In this document: positions 52,698 to 60,691 of the stretch, piece after piece
How positions within the stretch are numbered: the first letter of the stretch is position 1
Layout: each line of letters starts with the position of its first letter
Assembly: GCF_039631355.1 (NCBI RefSeq)
Contig: NZ_JBDIVF010000001.1
Location: forward strand, 124,001 to 188,000
DNA: 64,000 bases
Direction of reading: 5' to 3'
Source: Uliginosibacterium paludis
GTDB lineage: Bacteria; Pseudomonadota; Gammaproteobacteria; Burkholderiales; Rhodocyclaceae
Notes under the pieces: model-generated
The model's input: only the letters and a program-made list of their open reading frames with translations
Databases searched by the model: none
Told to the model about the DNA's origin: nothing
Made by a program: the position numbers and the translations under genes

Positions 52698-53483
52698 TTA
52701 CTGTCCGTCACGAGGCAGCACAGCCATGCCACCGGCATCGATACTGATGTCGCGCAGCGGACGCTGGCGCTCGCGCCGGAGTGTTTCGAGCAGATAGTGC
52801 ACGAAGCACAGACCGCTCAGTGCGGGCGCCAGCAGATTGATCACCGGCACCAGCGCGAGCAGGCCGCCCCCCAATGCCAGCATGTTGAGCTGCGACGCAT
52901 GTTCGCGCGGCACGCGTTCAAGCTCGATGGCATCGGCATGATGCATGAGCGCGTCGTAGGCAAAGCAGGTCCGGTTCAGGCGTGCCGAAAGCAGCACGGT
53001 AATGACCAGCCCCGCCCCCGGAATGAACCAGAGCGGCAGGCACAGCACGAAGGGCACGACGAACAGCAGCGCCGCCTTGATGCTGGTCGCCGCACTGCCC
53101 CACTGCGAGCCTCCGGCACGACGCTCCAGCTCGGGATACTCGCGCTCGCCCACCCGCTCAAGCATCGCCGGCAAGGCAATGGTGGCGATCAGCAGCAGCG
53201 CCGTCACATAGATCAGCGGCAGGGTCAGCAGCCACAGCAGCAGGTAGAACACACCGCCCGCGGTATGGCTGGCAACGGAGCTTCCCTGGGCGAACCAGCC
53301 GCCCACGAGGGGAATGCCCGGCAACAAGCCCCGCACCGCCTCCGACAGATCACCGATGAAGATCGCACCCAGCGTGACCCAGACCAGTGCGGAGAGCAGC
53401 GTGGGCCACAACAGGTGCCACAGGATGCCCGGTTTGAAGAGGCTCAGCAGGGCACGCCCGCAAGCCAGCAGAAGTGTACTCAT
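52698..53483 (-). CDS. EI24/CysZ-like membrane protein
   Basis: 261 aa. Four to five hydrophobic segments lie at about 10-40, 75-110, 135-165 and 205-230. The EI24-family block is present: LNRTCFAYDALMHHADAIELERV and LVPVINLLAPALSGLCFVHYLLE. CysZ is a sulfate channel of the same family; here sulfate transport is only a possibility. It lies 10 nt after the permease gene and 13 nt before the cinA-like gene. Confidence 0.83.
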   Translation of the reverse strand: MSTLLLACGRALLSLFKPGILWHLLWPTLLSALVWVTLGAIFIGDLSEAVRGLLPGIPLVGGWFAQGSSVASHTAGGVFYLLLWLLTLPLIYVTALLLIATIALPAMLERVGEREYPELERRAGGSQWGSAATSIKAALLFVVPFVLCLPLWFIPGAGLVITVLLSARLNRTCFAYDALMHHADAIELERVPREHASQLNMLALGGGLLALVPVINLLAPALSGLCFVHYLLETLRRERQRPLRDISIDAGGMAVLPRDGQ

Positions 53484-53493
53484 GAGACAGCTC

Positions 53494-55995
53494 CTAGACG
53501 GTTTCGCGCAAACCTTCGACGACCGTGCGCCCAGTCAGGCCGCGCACGCCCAGCCAGCCGAAGAGCACGATGGCGAGACTCGCCCCGGCGCCCGCCAGCA
53601 GCAGCGCGGGCAGCGAGGGCTGAAAGTCGAGATCCAGCACCACGCGCGCAAGCAGATATCCGATGCCGGTTGCCGCGAGTACGGCCAGCAGGCTGGCCAG
53701 GACGCCCAGCACCGCGAACTCTGCCAGCAGGGCCGAGCGCACCTGATGGCTGCGCGCGCCCAGCGCACGCAGCACGGAAATCTCGTAGCCGCGCTCGTCA
53801 TGCGTATTGCGCTGCGCGGCCAGCAAGACGACCAGCCCCGCCAGCAGCGAAAAACCGAAAACGAAACGCACCAATTGCGAGAGTCGATCGGTCATGGTCG
53901 CCACCTGCTCGAGCAGCATGCCGATGTCGATCACCGTGATGTTGGGCCATTGCGCCGCCATGTCGCGAACCAGCGAAGCCTGCCCCGGCGGCAGATGAAA
54001 GCTGGTGATGAAGCTTGCCGGCATGGCATCGAGCAGACCCGGCGCGCCGGTGAAGAAGAAATTCACCCGCATTGAATCCCAGTCGAGCTTGCGCACGCTG
54101 CTCACCTTGCCGCGGACCCGCTGACCGCCCACCTCGAAAGTCACCTCATCGCCAAGTTTCACGCCCAGGCGCTCGCCGATGCCCTGCTCCATCGAGAATT
54201 CGGGTACGCGTGCATCGCCGTGCCAGCGCCCGGCGATCACACGGTTGCCCTGCTGCAGCGTGCTGCCGTAAGACAGATTGAATTCCCGCTCGGCCAGATT
54301 GCGGGCGCGCTCCTCGGTGTAGTCCTCAGGCCGCACCTCGCGCTGGTTGATCGCCACCAGCCGGCCCCGGATCATCGGCTGCAGCGCTTCATGAATGCCA
54401 TGACCCGCCAGAAATTCCGCGATCGGCGCCCGCTGTTCGGGCTGGATCCCGATCACGAATCGGTTCGGCGCATCGGCAGGTTGTTTGGCCTGCCAGCCCG
54501 CCAGCAGATCACGGCTGATGAGTGTGAGCAGCAGGATCGCCGTGAGCCCCAGGGCCAGCGCAACCACCTGAATCACGCTGGACGCCCGCCGGCGCGAAAG
54601 CGCCGCAAGACCGTAACGCAAACCCCAGCCCTGTCCGCCCGGCGCCACGCTGCGCGCACGGCCGGCAAGGCCCAGCGCCGCCCAGGCGATGAGCGCAAAA
54701 AGCGCAGGCGCCGCCGCAAAGCCGCCTACCACCGCGAAGCCCAGCGTCCACTCGCCGGCAATCCAGAGCATCAGCCCGGCCAGCGACAGCGCACCGGCCA
54801 TCCAGACCAGAAAACTCCCCGCCGTCAGCTCGCCCATTTCACGGCGGATCACGCGGATCGGCGGCACCCGGGCGAGACGCAGCAACTGCGGCGCAACGAA
54901 GCCCAGCGTGAGCAATACACCGACCGCGAGCCCCTGCAGCACCGGCTGCCAGCCCGGCGGCGGCAGATCGCTCTTGATGAGCGTGGCGACCAGCCCGGCC
55001 AGCGCGGCCTGCACGCCCCAGGCCAGCGCGCAGCCCAATGCCGCCACGACCAGTCCGAAAATCAGGAATTCCCCCAGATGCATGCCCAGCAGCTGCCAGC
55101 GGCTGGCGCCGAAGCAGCGCATGACCGCGCAGCTGTCGAGATGGCGTGCCAGATAGCGTCTGGCAGAAAGGCCGATCGCTACCGCCGCGAGCACCACCGC
55201 GAGCATCGCCGCAATGCGCAGGAAGCGCCCGGCACGATCCAGATTGCTTCGGATCTCGGGGCGCGCATTGTCCAGGCTCTCGATGCGCTCGCCGCGCTCG
55301 AGCCGCGGCGTCGCCCAGGCTTCATAGGATTTGATCGCCTCGCGCTCGCCCGCCACGGCCAGCCGGTATCGCGCCCGGCTGCCCTCGACGAGCAGGCCGC
55401 TGGCCGGCAGATCGGCGATGTTCATGAGCAGGCGCGGCGCGAAACTCGAGAAACCGACACCGCGGTCCGACTCGAACACCACCTGACGCGTCATGCGCAG
55501 ATGGAGGTAGCCCAGCTGCACGCTCTGACCCGGCTTGAGCTGCAGGGCCGGCAACAGGGCATCATCCACCCAGGCCTCACCGGCCGCCGGCGCCCGGTCG
55601 GCCTGGCGCGGCGCAGCCCCCGAGAAATCGGACAACTGCACCTCGCCGCGCAGCGGGAAGCCCTGCTCGACGGCCTTCACCGCCACCATCTGGGCCGCTT
55701 CGTCGCTGGTCGCCATGCTGTTGAAGGTGACGCTGCGCGTATGGGCCAGACCCCGCTTGCGCAGTTCATCGATCAGCGAGGCCGGCAGTTCGTGATCGGC
55801 GGAAATGAGCAGGTCACCGCCGAGCAGACGGGTCGCGTTCTGCTCCAGCGCCTGGCCGACGCGATCGGTCAGGAATCCCACACTCGCCAGACTGGCCACC
55901 GCGAGCAGCAACGCCACACCGAGCAGACCGAGTTCGCCTGCACGCAGATCGCGGCGGAGCATCTGGAGAGCGGATCTGAGCAAGTTCATCTGCAC
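53494..55995 (-). CDS. YbbP-type FtsX-like ABC transporter permease, orphan
   Basis: 833 aa. It has a first helix (about 22-42), a periplasmic MacB-like domain (about 50-250), four FtsX helices (about 260-400), a second MacB-like domain (about 510-690), then three C-terminal helices ending ALLLAGAGASLAIVLFGWLGVRG. The layout is that of the large permeases in YbbAP-type exporters, which act with an ATPase. No ATPase gene is next to it. It is the first gene of a run of three on this strand, with an upstream VanZ-like gene 62 nt away. The substrate is unknown. Confidence 0.85.
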   Translation of the reverse strand: MQMNLLRSALQMLRRDLRAGELGLLGVALLLAVASLASVGFLTDRVGQALEQNATRLLGGDLLISADHELPASLIDELRKRGLAHTRSVTFNSMATSDEAAQMVAVKAVEQGFPLRGEVQLSDFSGAAPRQADRAPAAGEAWVDDALLPALQLKPGQSVQLGYLHLRMTRQVVFESDRGVGFSSFAPRLLMNIADLPASGLLVEGSRARYRLAVAGEREAIKSYEAWATPRLERGERIESLDNARPEIRSNLDRAGRFLRIAAMLAVVLAAVAIGLSARRYLARHLDSCAVMRCFGASRWQLLGMHLGEFLIFGLVVAALGCALAWGVQAALAGLVATLIKSDLPPPGWQPVLQGLAVGVLLTLGFVAPQLLRLARVPPIRVIRREMGELTAGSFLVWMAGALSLAGLMLWIAGEWTLGFAVVGGFAAAPALFALIAWAALGLAGRARSVAPGGQGWGLRYGLAALSRRRASSVIQVVALALGLTAILLLTLISRDLLAGWQAKQPADAPNRFVIGIQPEQRAPIAEFLAGHGIHEALQPMIRGRLVAINQREVRPEDYTEERARNLAEREFNLSYGSTLQQGNRVIAGRWHGDARVPEFSMEQGIGERLGVKLGDEVTFEVGGQRVRGKVSSVRKLDWDSMRVNFFFTGAPGLLDAMPASFITSFHLPPGQASLVRDMAAQWPNITVIDIGMLLEQVATMTDRLSQLVRFVFGFSLLAGLVVLLAAQRNTHDERGYEISVLRALGARSHQVRSALLAEFAVLGVLASLLAVLAATGIGYLLARVVLDLDFQPSLPALLLAGAGASLAIVLFGWLGVRGLTGRTVVEGLRETV

Positions 55996-56057
55996 GGGCC
56001 TCTTGGCGTCACTTCATCAGGGAGCACTCGCGCAGCGCCTGCCGCGCTTGGGGGAAG

Positions 56058-56408
56058 TCAATCCGTCCGCAACCGGGGCAGCTTTCCGGCCAGCCAGACA
56101 CCGGCCAGCGCGCCGGCAAGATCGGCCAGCCAGTCATCGAGCCCGGGGAAGCGTCCCGGCAGGCTCATCTGGTGGAATTCGTCCCCGGCGCCAATCAGCA
56201 CCGCGGCGAGCACCGCCAGCACGGCCGGAAATCCCAGCCCATGACGCATGAGTGCAGCGAACAGCGCGAACACTGCAAAGTGCGCAAGCTTGTCCCAGGG
56301 CGCAGGAATGAGTCCGGCCGCCTCGGGCTGAGCGCCGCCCGCAAACAATGCTATCAGCATCAGGGCAAGCGCCATCGCGCTCAGGACACGCAGCTGCAGT
56401 CGGGTCAT
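56058..56408 (-). CDS. VanZ-like membrane protein
   Basis: 116 aa. It has four hydrophobic helices and the VanZ-family signature PWDKLAHFAVFALFAAL and GDEFHQMSLPGRFPGLDDWLADLAGALAG. The family name comes from teicoplanin resistance, but most homologues have unknown function. It follows dacA on the same strand after a terminator. Confidence 0.85.
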   Translation of the reverse strand: MTRLQLRVLSAMALALMLIALFAGGAQPEAAGLIPAPWDKLAHFAVFALFAALMRHGLGFPAVLAVLAAVLIGAGDEFHQMSLPGRFPGLDDWLADLAGALAGVWLAGKLPRLRTD

Positions 56409-56442
56409 TCAGGCTCCGGCCGGAACGGCATTCGTGAGAAAG

Positions 56443-56467
56443 GCAGACCGGCGCGATGCCGGCCTGC
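56443..56467 (-). terminator. Terminator after dacA
   Basis: On the minus strand a 10-bp stem GCAGGCCGGC / GCCGGTCTGC (56467-56458 with 56452-56443, one G-U) and a 5-nt loop are followed by CTTTCTC. It lies 18 nt beyond the dacA stop. Confidence 0.6.
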
Positions 56468-56485
56468 TTCATGGGAAGGAAAGGA

Positions 56486-57610
56486 TCAGGCGAACCAGAG
56501 CATGATGGTGTCGATCAGGCGACGCCACCAGCTGCCCTGCTCCACGGCCTGCACGGCCAGCAGCGGGTATTCGCCCAGCGCCTGACCATCGAGCATGAGA
56601 CGGACCTTGCCGATTTCCTGCCCTTCGGCAACCGGTGCAATCACGCGCGGTGCCAGCGTGACTTCCTGCTTCACCTCGGCGGCCTTGCCACGCGGCAGGG
56701 TCATGAACAGATCGCTCTTGAAGCCGGCGCTCACCTCGGCGGACTGGCCCTTGTAGACCCGCACCGTGCCAAGCGTCTGACCGGCACTGAAAACCTTCGC
56801 GGTGTCGAAGTTCAGCACGCCCCAGTCGAGCAGCTTGGCGGACTCGCGCGCGCGCTCTTCCGCTCCGGTGGTGCCGGTCACCACCGAAATCAGGCGACGA
56901 CCACCACGGTGGCTCGATGCGACCAGGTTGTAGCCGGCACTCGCGGTGTGGCCGGTTTTCAGGCCGTCGACATCCGGGTCACGGTAGAGCAGCAGGTTGC
57001 GGTTGTCCTGCTTGATCTTGTTGTAGGTGAACTGCTTCATCGAATAGATCGGGTAGAACTCCGGAAAGTCCCGGATGATCGCTTCGGAGAGCTTCGCGAG
57101 GTCGGCCGCAGTGGTGTAGAGCTCGGGGTCGGGCAGACCATTGCTGTTGGTGTAGTGCGTGTTCGCGAGACCCAGGCGCTTGGCCTCGGCGTTCATCATC
57201 ACCGCGAAGGCATCCTCGCTGCCGGCGATGGCTTCAGCCAGCACCACGCAGGCGTCGTTGCCCGACTGCACGATCATGCCCTTGAGCAGATCATCGACGC
57301 TCACCGGCACCTTGATGTCGACGAACATCCGCGAACCTTCCTGCTTCCAGGCCTTGATCGAGGGCGTCAGCATCTGGTCGAGCTTGAGGCGGCCTTCCTT
57401 GACCGCCTTGAAGCTCAGATAGGCCGTCATCAGCTTGGTCAGCGAGGCGGGTTCGATACGGGTGTCGGCCTGGCTACCGGCCAGCACCTGACCACTCTGG
57501 ACATCCAGCAGGATGTAGCTGCGCGCAGCCACTTCGGGCGGAACGGGGAGAACGGCCTGCGCACAGAACGGCGCGGCAAGAAGGGCTGCAACAAGCAGGC
57601 GCTGGATCAT
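56486..57610 (-). CDS. dacA: D-alanyl-D-alanine carboxypeptidase, PBP5-type
   Basis: 374 aa from MIQRLLVAALLAAPFCAQA, with a signal peptide. It trims the fifth D-Ala from peptidoglycan stem peptides in the periplasm. The active site is EPASLTKLMTAY (SxxK, nucleophile Ser about 56), QSGNDACVVLAE (SxN) and DGLKTGHTASAGYN (KTG). A C-terminal beta domain and an amphipathic anchor end follow (SWWRRLIDTIMLWFA). A TAGAAT box (57651-57646) upstream may be its -10. The N-terminal 12 residues of the longer frame are unlikely to be translated. Confidence 0.96.
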   Translation of the reverse strand: MIQRLLVAALLAAPFCAQAVLPVPPEVAARSYILLDVQSGQVLAGSQADTRIEPASLTKLMTAYLSFKAVKEGRLKLDQMLTPSIKAWKQEGSRMFVDIKVPVSVDDLLKGMIVQSGNDACVVLAEAIAGSEDAFAVMMNAEAKRLGLANTHYTNSNGLPDPELYTTAADLAKLSEAIIRDFPEFYPIYSMKQFTYNKIKQDNRNLLLYRDPDVDGLKTGHTASAGYNLVASSHRGGRRLISVVTGTTGAEERARESAKLLDWGVLNFDTAKVFSAGQTLGTVRVYKGQSAEVSAGFKSDLFMTLPRGKAAEVKQEVTLAPRVIAPVAEGQEIGKVRLMLDGQALGEYPLLAVQAVEQGSWWRRLIDTIMLWFA

Positions 57611-57869
57611 GGGTACTCCGATTCGGGTGTGCAACAAAGGCGGCAATTCTACGCCTGCTCAGAGGGTTTGCCGGCGCCGGAGTTCCGCAACGCAGCATCG
57701 GAACGCAAAATCCTTGCGTTGCCCGGCGTGCCGCGCTCCGGCCGGCAGACCCGCAAAAGACAGGGCCGCACGGCGCCGGGCAGCATCGTGCCCCGCACGC
57801 GCGCGCCCACACTTCCGTCACACACTGCAAACAGCGATGCCGGTGTCATTCAGAGCAATGGAAGCACCT

Positions 57870-59093
57870 TCAGGCGGGCGGCAACAGATGCTCGGCGAGC
57901 TTCACCCAGTAACTCGCGCCCAGCACGAGATTGTCATCATTGAAGTCGTAGCGCGGGTTGTGCAGCGTGCAGCCCCCCTCGCCCGGACCATTGCCGATCC
58001 ACACGTAGCAGCCCGGCCGGTGCTCGAGGAAGTGGGAGAAGTCCTCCGCCCCCATGCTCGGCGGCAAATCCCAATCGACCTGCGCGGCACCGACGAGCGC
58101 ACTCGCCACTTCGCGGCAGAGCCGGGCTTCCGCCACGGTATTCACGGTCGGCGGATAGCCGCCAGCATTGAGCCGGGCCTCGATCTTCACGCCATAGGCC
58201 GCCGCCACGCCGTCGCACACCCTCAGCAAGCGCTGCCAGGTCGCTTCCCGCACGGCCGGCCGCAGCGCGCGCGTCGTGCCGCACAGCGTGGCCGTGTGGG
58301 GAATCACGTTGTAGGCATCGCCCGCATTGAAGCGGGTCACGGTCAGCACCGCGCTGTCGAGCGGATCAGTGTTGCGGGACACCACGCTTTGCAGCGCGGT
58401 GACCAGCGCCGCGCCGGCCACGACCGGATCGATCGTCAGGTGCGGCATCGCGGCATGCCCGCCATGCCCGGTGATGGTGATGTCGAAACGGTCCGCGCTG
58501 GCCATCACCGGCCCCGGTGTAACCCCAAAGCGGCCCAGCGCCATGCCGGGCCAGTTATGCATGCCGAAAACCTGCTGCACCGGAAAACGCTCGAAGAAGC
58601 CATCGGCAATCATGGCTGCGGCACCACCTCGCCCTTCTTCGGCCGGCTGGAAGATGAAGACCAGCGTGCCATCGAATTCGCCGCGTTCCGCCAGATGCGC
58701 CGCCGCCCCGAGCAGCATCGCGGTGTGGCCGTCATGACCGCAAGCGTGCATGCATCCGGCATGCGTCGAGCGATGCGCATGGTCCGCGGCCTCGCTGATG
58801 GGCAAAGCATCCATGTCAGCGCGCAAACCGATGCAGCGACTCGACTGGCCGCGTTTGAGCACCCCAACCACGCCGGTCTTGCCGATGTTCCGGTGGACCT
58901 CGATGGCGCAGCGTTCAAGCTCGGTCGCGACCAGCGCTGCCGTGCGATGCTCCTCGAAACCGAGTTCGGGATGCGCATGGATGTCGTGACGGATGGCGGT
59001 GAGGGCCGCACGGCGCGCGGCGATTTCGGGAATGATCTGCATGGATGTGATCCTGTTCTGCGAGGAGTCGTCAGCCTGCTTGCGCCGCGACAT
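57870..59093 (-). CDS. M20-family amidohydrolase (hippurate hydrolase-like)
   Basis: 407 aa. It is a zinc amidohydrolase of the M20D/hippuricase type: DIHAHPELGFEEHRT near the N-terminus, then HACGHDGHTAMLLG, FIFQPAEEGRGGAAAMI (general base Glu) and GMHNWPGMALGRFG. The lid domain holds GHGGHAAMPHLTIDPVV and the C-terminal SMGAEDFSHFLEHRPGCYVWIGNG. It likely hydrolyses N-acyl amino acids. The start at 59093 has AGGAG 7 nt upstream; a downstream ATG at 59042 (MQIIPEIAARR) is the family-like alternative with a weaker site. Confidence 0.88.
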   Translation of the reverse strand: MSRRKQADDSSQNRITSMQIIPEIAARRAALTAIRHDIHAHPELGFEEHRTAALVATELERCAIEVHRNIGKTGVVGVLKRGQSSRCIGLRADMDALPISEAADHAHRSTHAGCMHACGHDGHTAMLLGAAAHLAERGEFDGTLVFIFQPAEEGRGGAAAMIADGFFERFPVQQVFGMHNWPGMALGRFGVTPGPVMASADRFDITITGHGGHAAMPHLTIDPVVAGAALVTALQSVVSRNTDPLDSAVLTVTRFNAGDAYNVIPHTATLCGTTRALRPAVREATWQRLLRVCDGVAAAYGVKIEARLNAGGYPPTVNTVAEARLCREVASALVGAAQVDWDLPPSMGAEDFSHFLEHRPGCYVWIGNGPGEGGCTLHNPRYDFNDDNLVLGASYWVKLAEHLLPPA

Positions 59094-59132
59094 GGAATTC
59101 TCCTGCCCCGGATTTTACACTCCGCCCAGACC

Positions 59133-59870
59133 ATGAAAGCCGACGATCACCTCAACGTCCCGACCGGGCTGCTTCGCCATGACGCGCAAGCGGCCCGCCA
59201 GCGCATGGGGCTGGCCTGGCTGGCGGCAGGTGGCCTGCATGGACTGGTGCTGTGCGCCCTGCCCTGGCCAGCCCCGGCCGTGCAGACGCCGGCCACGCCG
59301 CTCGTGCTCGAGGCGCGGCTGCGGGCAGCACCTCCCGCAGCAGTCGGGCAGAGCGCGGATCCGGAGCCCCCGGCACGTCCACAACGCGGTACCCGCCCGG
59401 CCAGACCGCGAATCGCCCTGCCCTCAGAGCAGCCGGACGCCGCGCCCCTCACCGCCCCGGCTGCGGCTGTCATCAGCGTACCAACCGGGGCCGCGACGGA
59501 AAGCCGGCCCCACCCCGGCACACCGGACATGTCCGACACGGCGACCGCCCAGGCAAAGGCCGGCGGCAGCAGTAGCACTGGCGCAACGGCCGGCACGGAC
59601 ACACCGCGTTCGCTGCGCCAGCGCTGCCCGCAGCAGTCCGAGCCGGCCTTCCCGCGCCGCGCACTGCGCAGCGGACTCGCAAGCGGTCGCGTCGAACTCC
59701 GGCTCCACCTCAAAGCGGATGGAAGCGTCGGCCAGGCCGAGACTCTCAGCACCGAGCCGGAAGGCGTCTTCGAAACCGCCGCGATCGCCGCAGCGATGCA
59801 GTGGCGATGCCTGCCCGCCGCCGAAGCGGGCAGCACCGTGCGGGTGAGTTTCGTGTTCAGAGCGGACTGA
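59133..59870 (+). CDS. TonB-like energy transducer
   Basis: 245 aa. One membrane helix (about 27-44) is followed by a long Pro/Ala-rich linker (60-165). A C-terminal TonB-type domain follows: EPAFPRRALRSGLASGRVELRLHLKADGSVGQ and EGVFETAAIAAAMQWRCLPAAEAGS. It should link inner-membrane ExbB/ExbD energy to an outer-membrane receptor. No exbBD or receptor genes are adjacent. The ribosome-binding site is weak. Confidence 0.82.
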   Translation: MKADDHLNVPTGLLRHDAQAARQRMGLAWLAAGGLHGLVLCALPWPAPAVQTPATPLVLEARLRAAPPAAVGQSADPEPPARPQRGTRPARPRIALPSEQPDAAPLTAPAAAVISVPTGAATESRPHPGTPDMSDTATAQAKAGGSSSTGATAGTDTPRSLRQRCPQQSEPAFPRRALRSGLASGRVELRLHLKADGSVGQAETLSTEPEGVFETAAIAAAMQWRCLPAAEAGSTVRVSFVFRAD

Positions 59871-60038
59871 GTCCGCAGCGCCCCCCCCTGCCCCGGGCGG
59901 CACAGCCTGACACAGTCAAATTCCGCCTCTGCGTCCAGAATTCCGTCAGGCGCTTGCCGGCCCACGCGTGCCGGCGACCTTCCTATACATCTCCGCTTCC
60001 CGGAACAACCGGGAAACCGCTCCTGAAAGGAAACTGAC

Positions 60039-60323
60039 ATGGAATCCACTACTGCTGCAGCAATGGTCGGCGGGGTCACCGGCATCGTGATCGCCCTCGT
60101 GATTGGTCTCATCATCGGCGTCGTCGCCAAACTCCTGATGCCCGGCCGCGACCCGGGCGGCTGGTTCATGACCTGCCTGCTCGGCATCGCCGGCTCATGG
60201 ATCGGCGGGCTGGTCTTCAAGCTGCTGGGCATCTCCGCTGGCGGCTTCGTCGGGCTGATCGGCTCGGTGCTCGGCGCCATGCTGATCCTGCTGGCTTACC
60301 GCATGGTGATGAAGCGCGCCTGA
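60039..60323 (+). CDS. GlsB/YeaQ/YmgE family membrane protein
   Basis: 94 aa with GAAAGGA 8 nt before the ATG. Three hydrophobic helices carry the family marks IGVVAKLLMPGRDPGGW and TCLLGIAGSWIGGLVFKLLG. The family is small, stress-associated and annotated transglycosylase-associated, with no proved enzyme activity. It has a 24-residue N-terminal addition before the family start. A strong terminator follows, and a decayed half-copy lies 239 bp downstream. Confidence 0.9.
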   Translation: MESTTAAAMVGGVTGIVIALVIGLIIGVVAKLLMPGRDPGGWFMTCLLGIAGSWIGGLVFKLLGISAGGFVGLIGSVLGAMLILLAYRMVMKRA

Positions 60324-60347
60324 AGCTGCTTTTCAGGTCGCAAGCAG

Positions 60348-60379
60348 AAGGGCCGCTCCGCAAGGGGCGGCCCTTTTTT
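60348..60379 (+). terminator. Terminator after the GlsB-like gene
   Basis: The stem AAGGGCCGC / GCGGCCCTT (60348-60356 with 60367-60375) is followed by a six-T run (60374-60379), 24 nt past the stop. Confidence 0.85.
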
Positions 60380-60437
60380 ATCCCCATGCGCCGGGTTGCC
60401 GATCCGCATCCGCCTCACAAAAAGCCAGGACCAGCCC

Positions 60438-60563
60438 GGATCGGCGGCGAAGTCTTCAGCCCGCCGGGCATCTCCGCCGGGGGATTCGCCGGTCTGCCAT
60501 CGGCGCGTGGCGGGAAAGCCATGCAGATCCTGCCGGCCTGCCGCAAGGTGATAAAGCGCGCCC
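60438..60563 (+). pseudogene. Decayed partial duplicate of the GlsB/YeaQ gene
   Basis: This stretch aligns with the last 125 nt of the gene at 60039. The translated remnant reads IGGEVFSPPGISAGGFAGL then AMQILPACRKVIKRA, against IGGLVFKLLGISAGGFVGL then AMLILLAYRMVMKRA in the intact protein. The offset is 239 bp, with one 3-nt gap. The first half of the gene is not recognisable and no start or ribosome-binding site precedes the remnant. The frame runs on past the old stop (TGA changed to CGA), so it is a pseudogene rather than a gene. Hydrophobic residues of the last helix are partly replaced by polar ones. Confidence 0.7.
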
Positions 60564-60634
60564 GAAGCCGGAAGATCTCCCGCACAGCCGGCGTGCTCCT
60601 GCCGGAAGCATTGGCATCACGGGGCGACACAAGC

Positions 60635-60662
60635 AAAAAGGCCCTCCCGCAATGGGAGGGCC
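60635..60662 (-). terminator. Terminator after the SSS symporter gene
   Basis: A perfect 9-bp stem GGCCCTCCC / GGGAGGGCC (60640-60648 with 60654-60662) and 5-nt loop are followed on the minus strand by TTTTTG. It lies 30 nt beyond the symporter stop. Confidence 0.8.
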
Positions 60663-60691
60663 CTCCAAAGGGCTGGCAGCTTGCGCAAGGC

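Noticed and set aside
54220..56244. A 674-codon plus-strand frame over the ABC permease
   Set aside because: It is His/Arg/Gln-rich antisense sequence with no family signature, while the minus strand holds the FtsX-like permease.
57609..59132. A long upstream extension of the TonB-like frame
   Set aside because: The extension is antisense to the M20 hydrolase; the TonB-like protein starts cleanly at 59133 with a membrane helix soon after.
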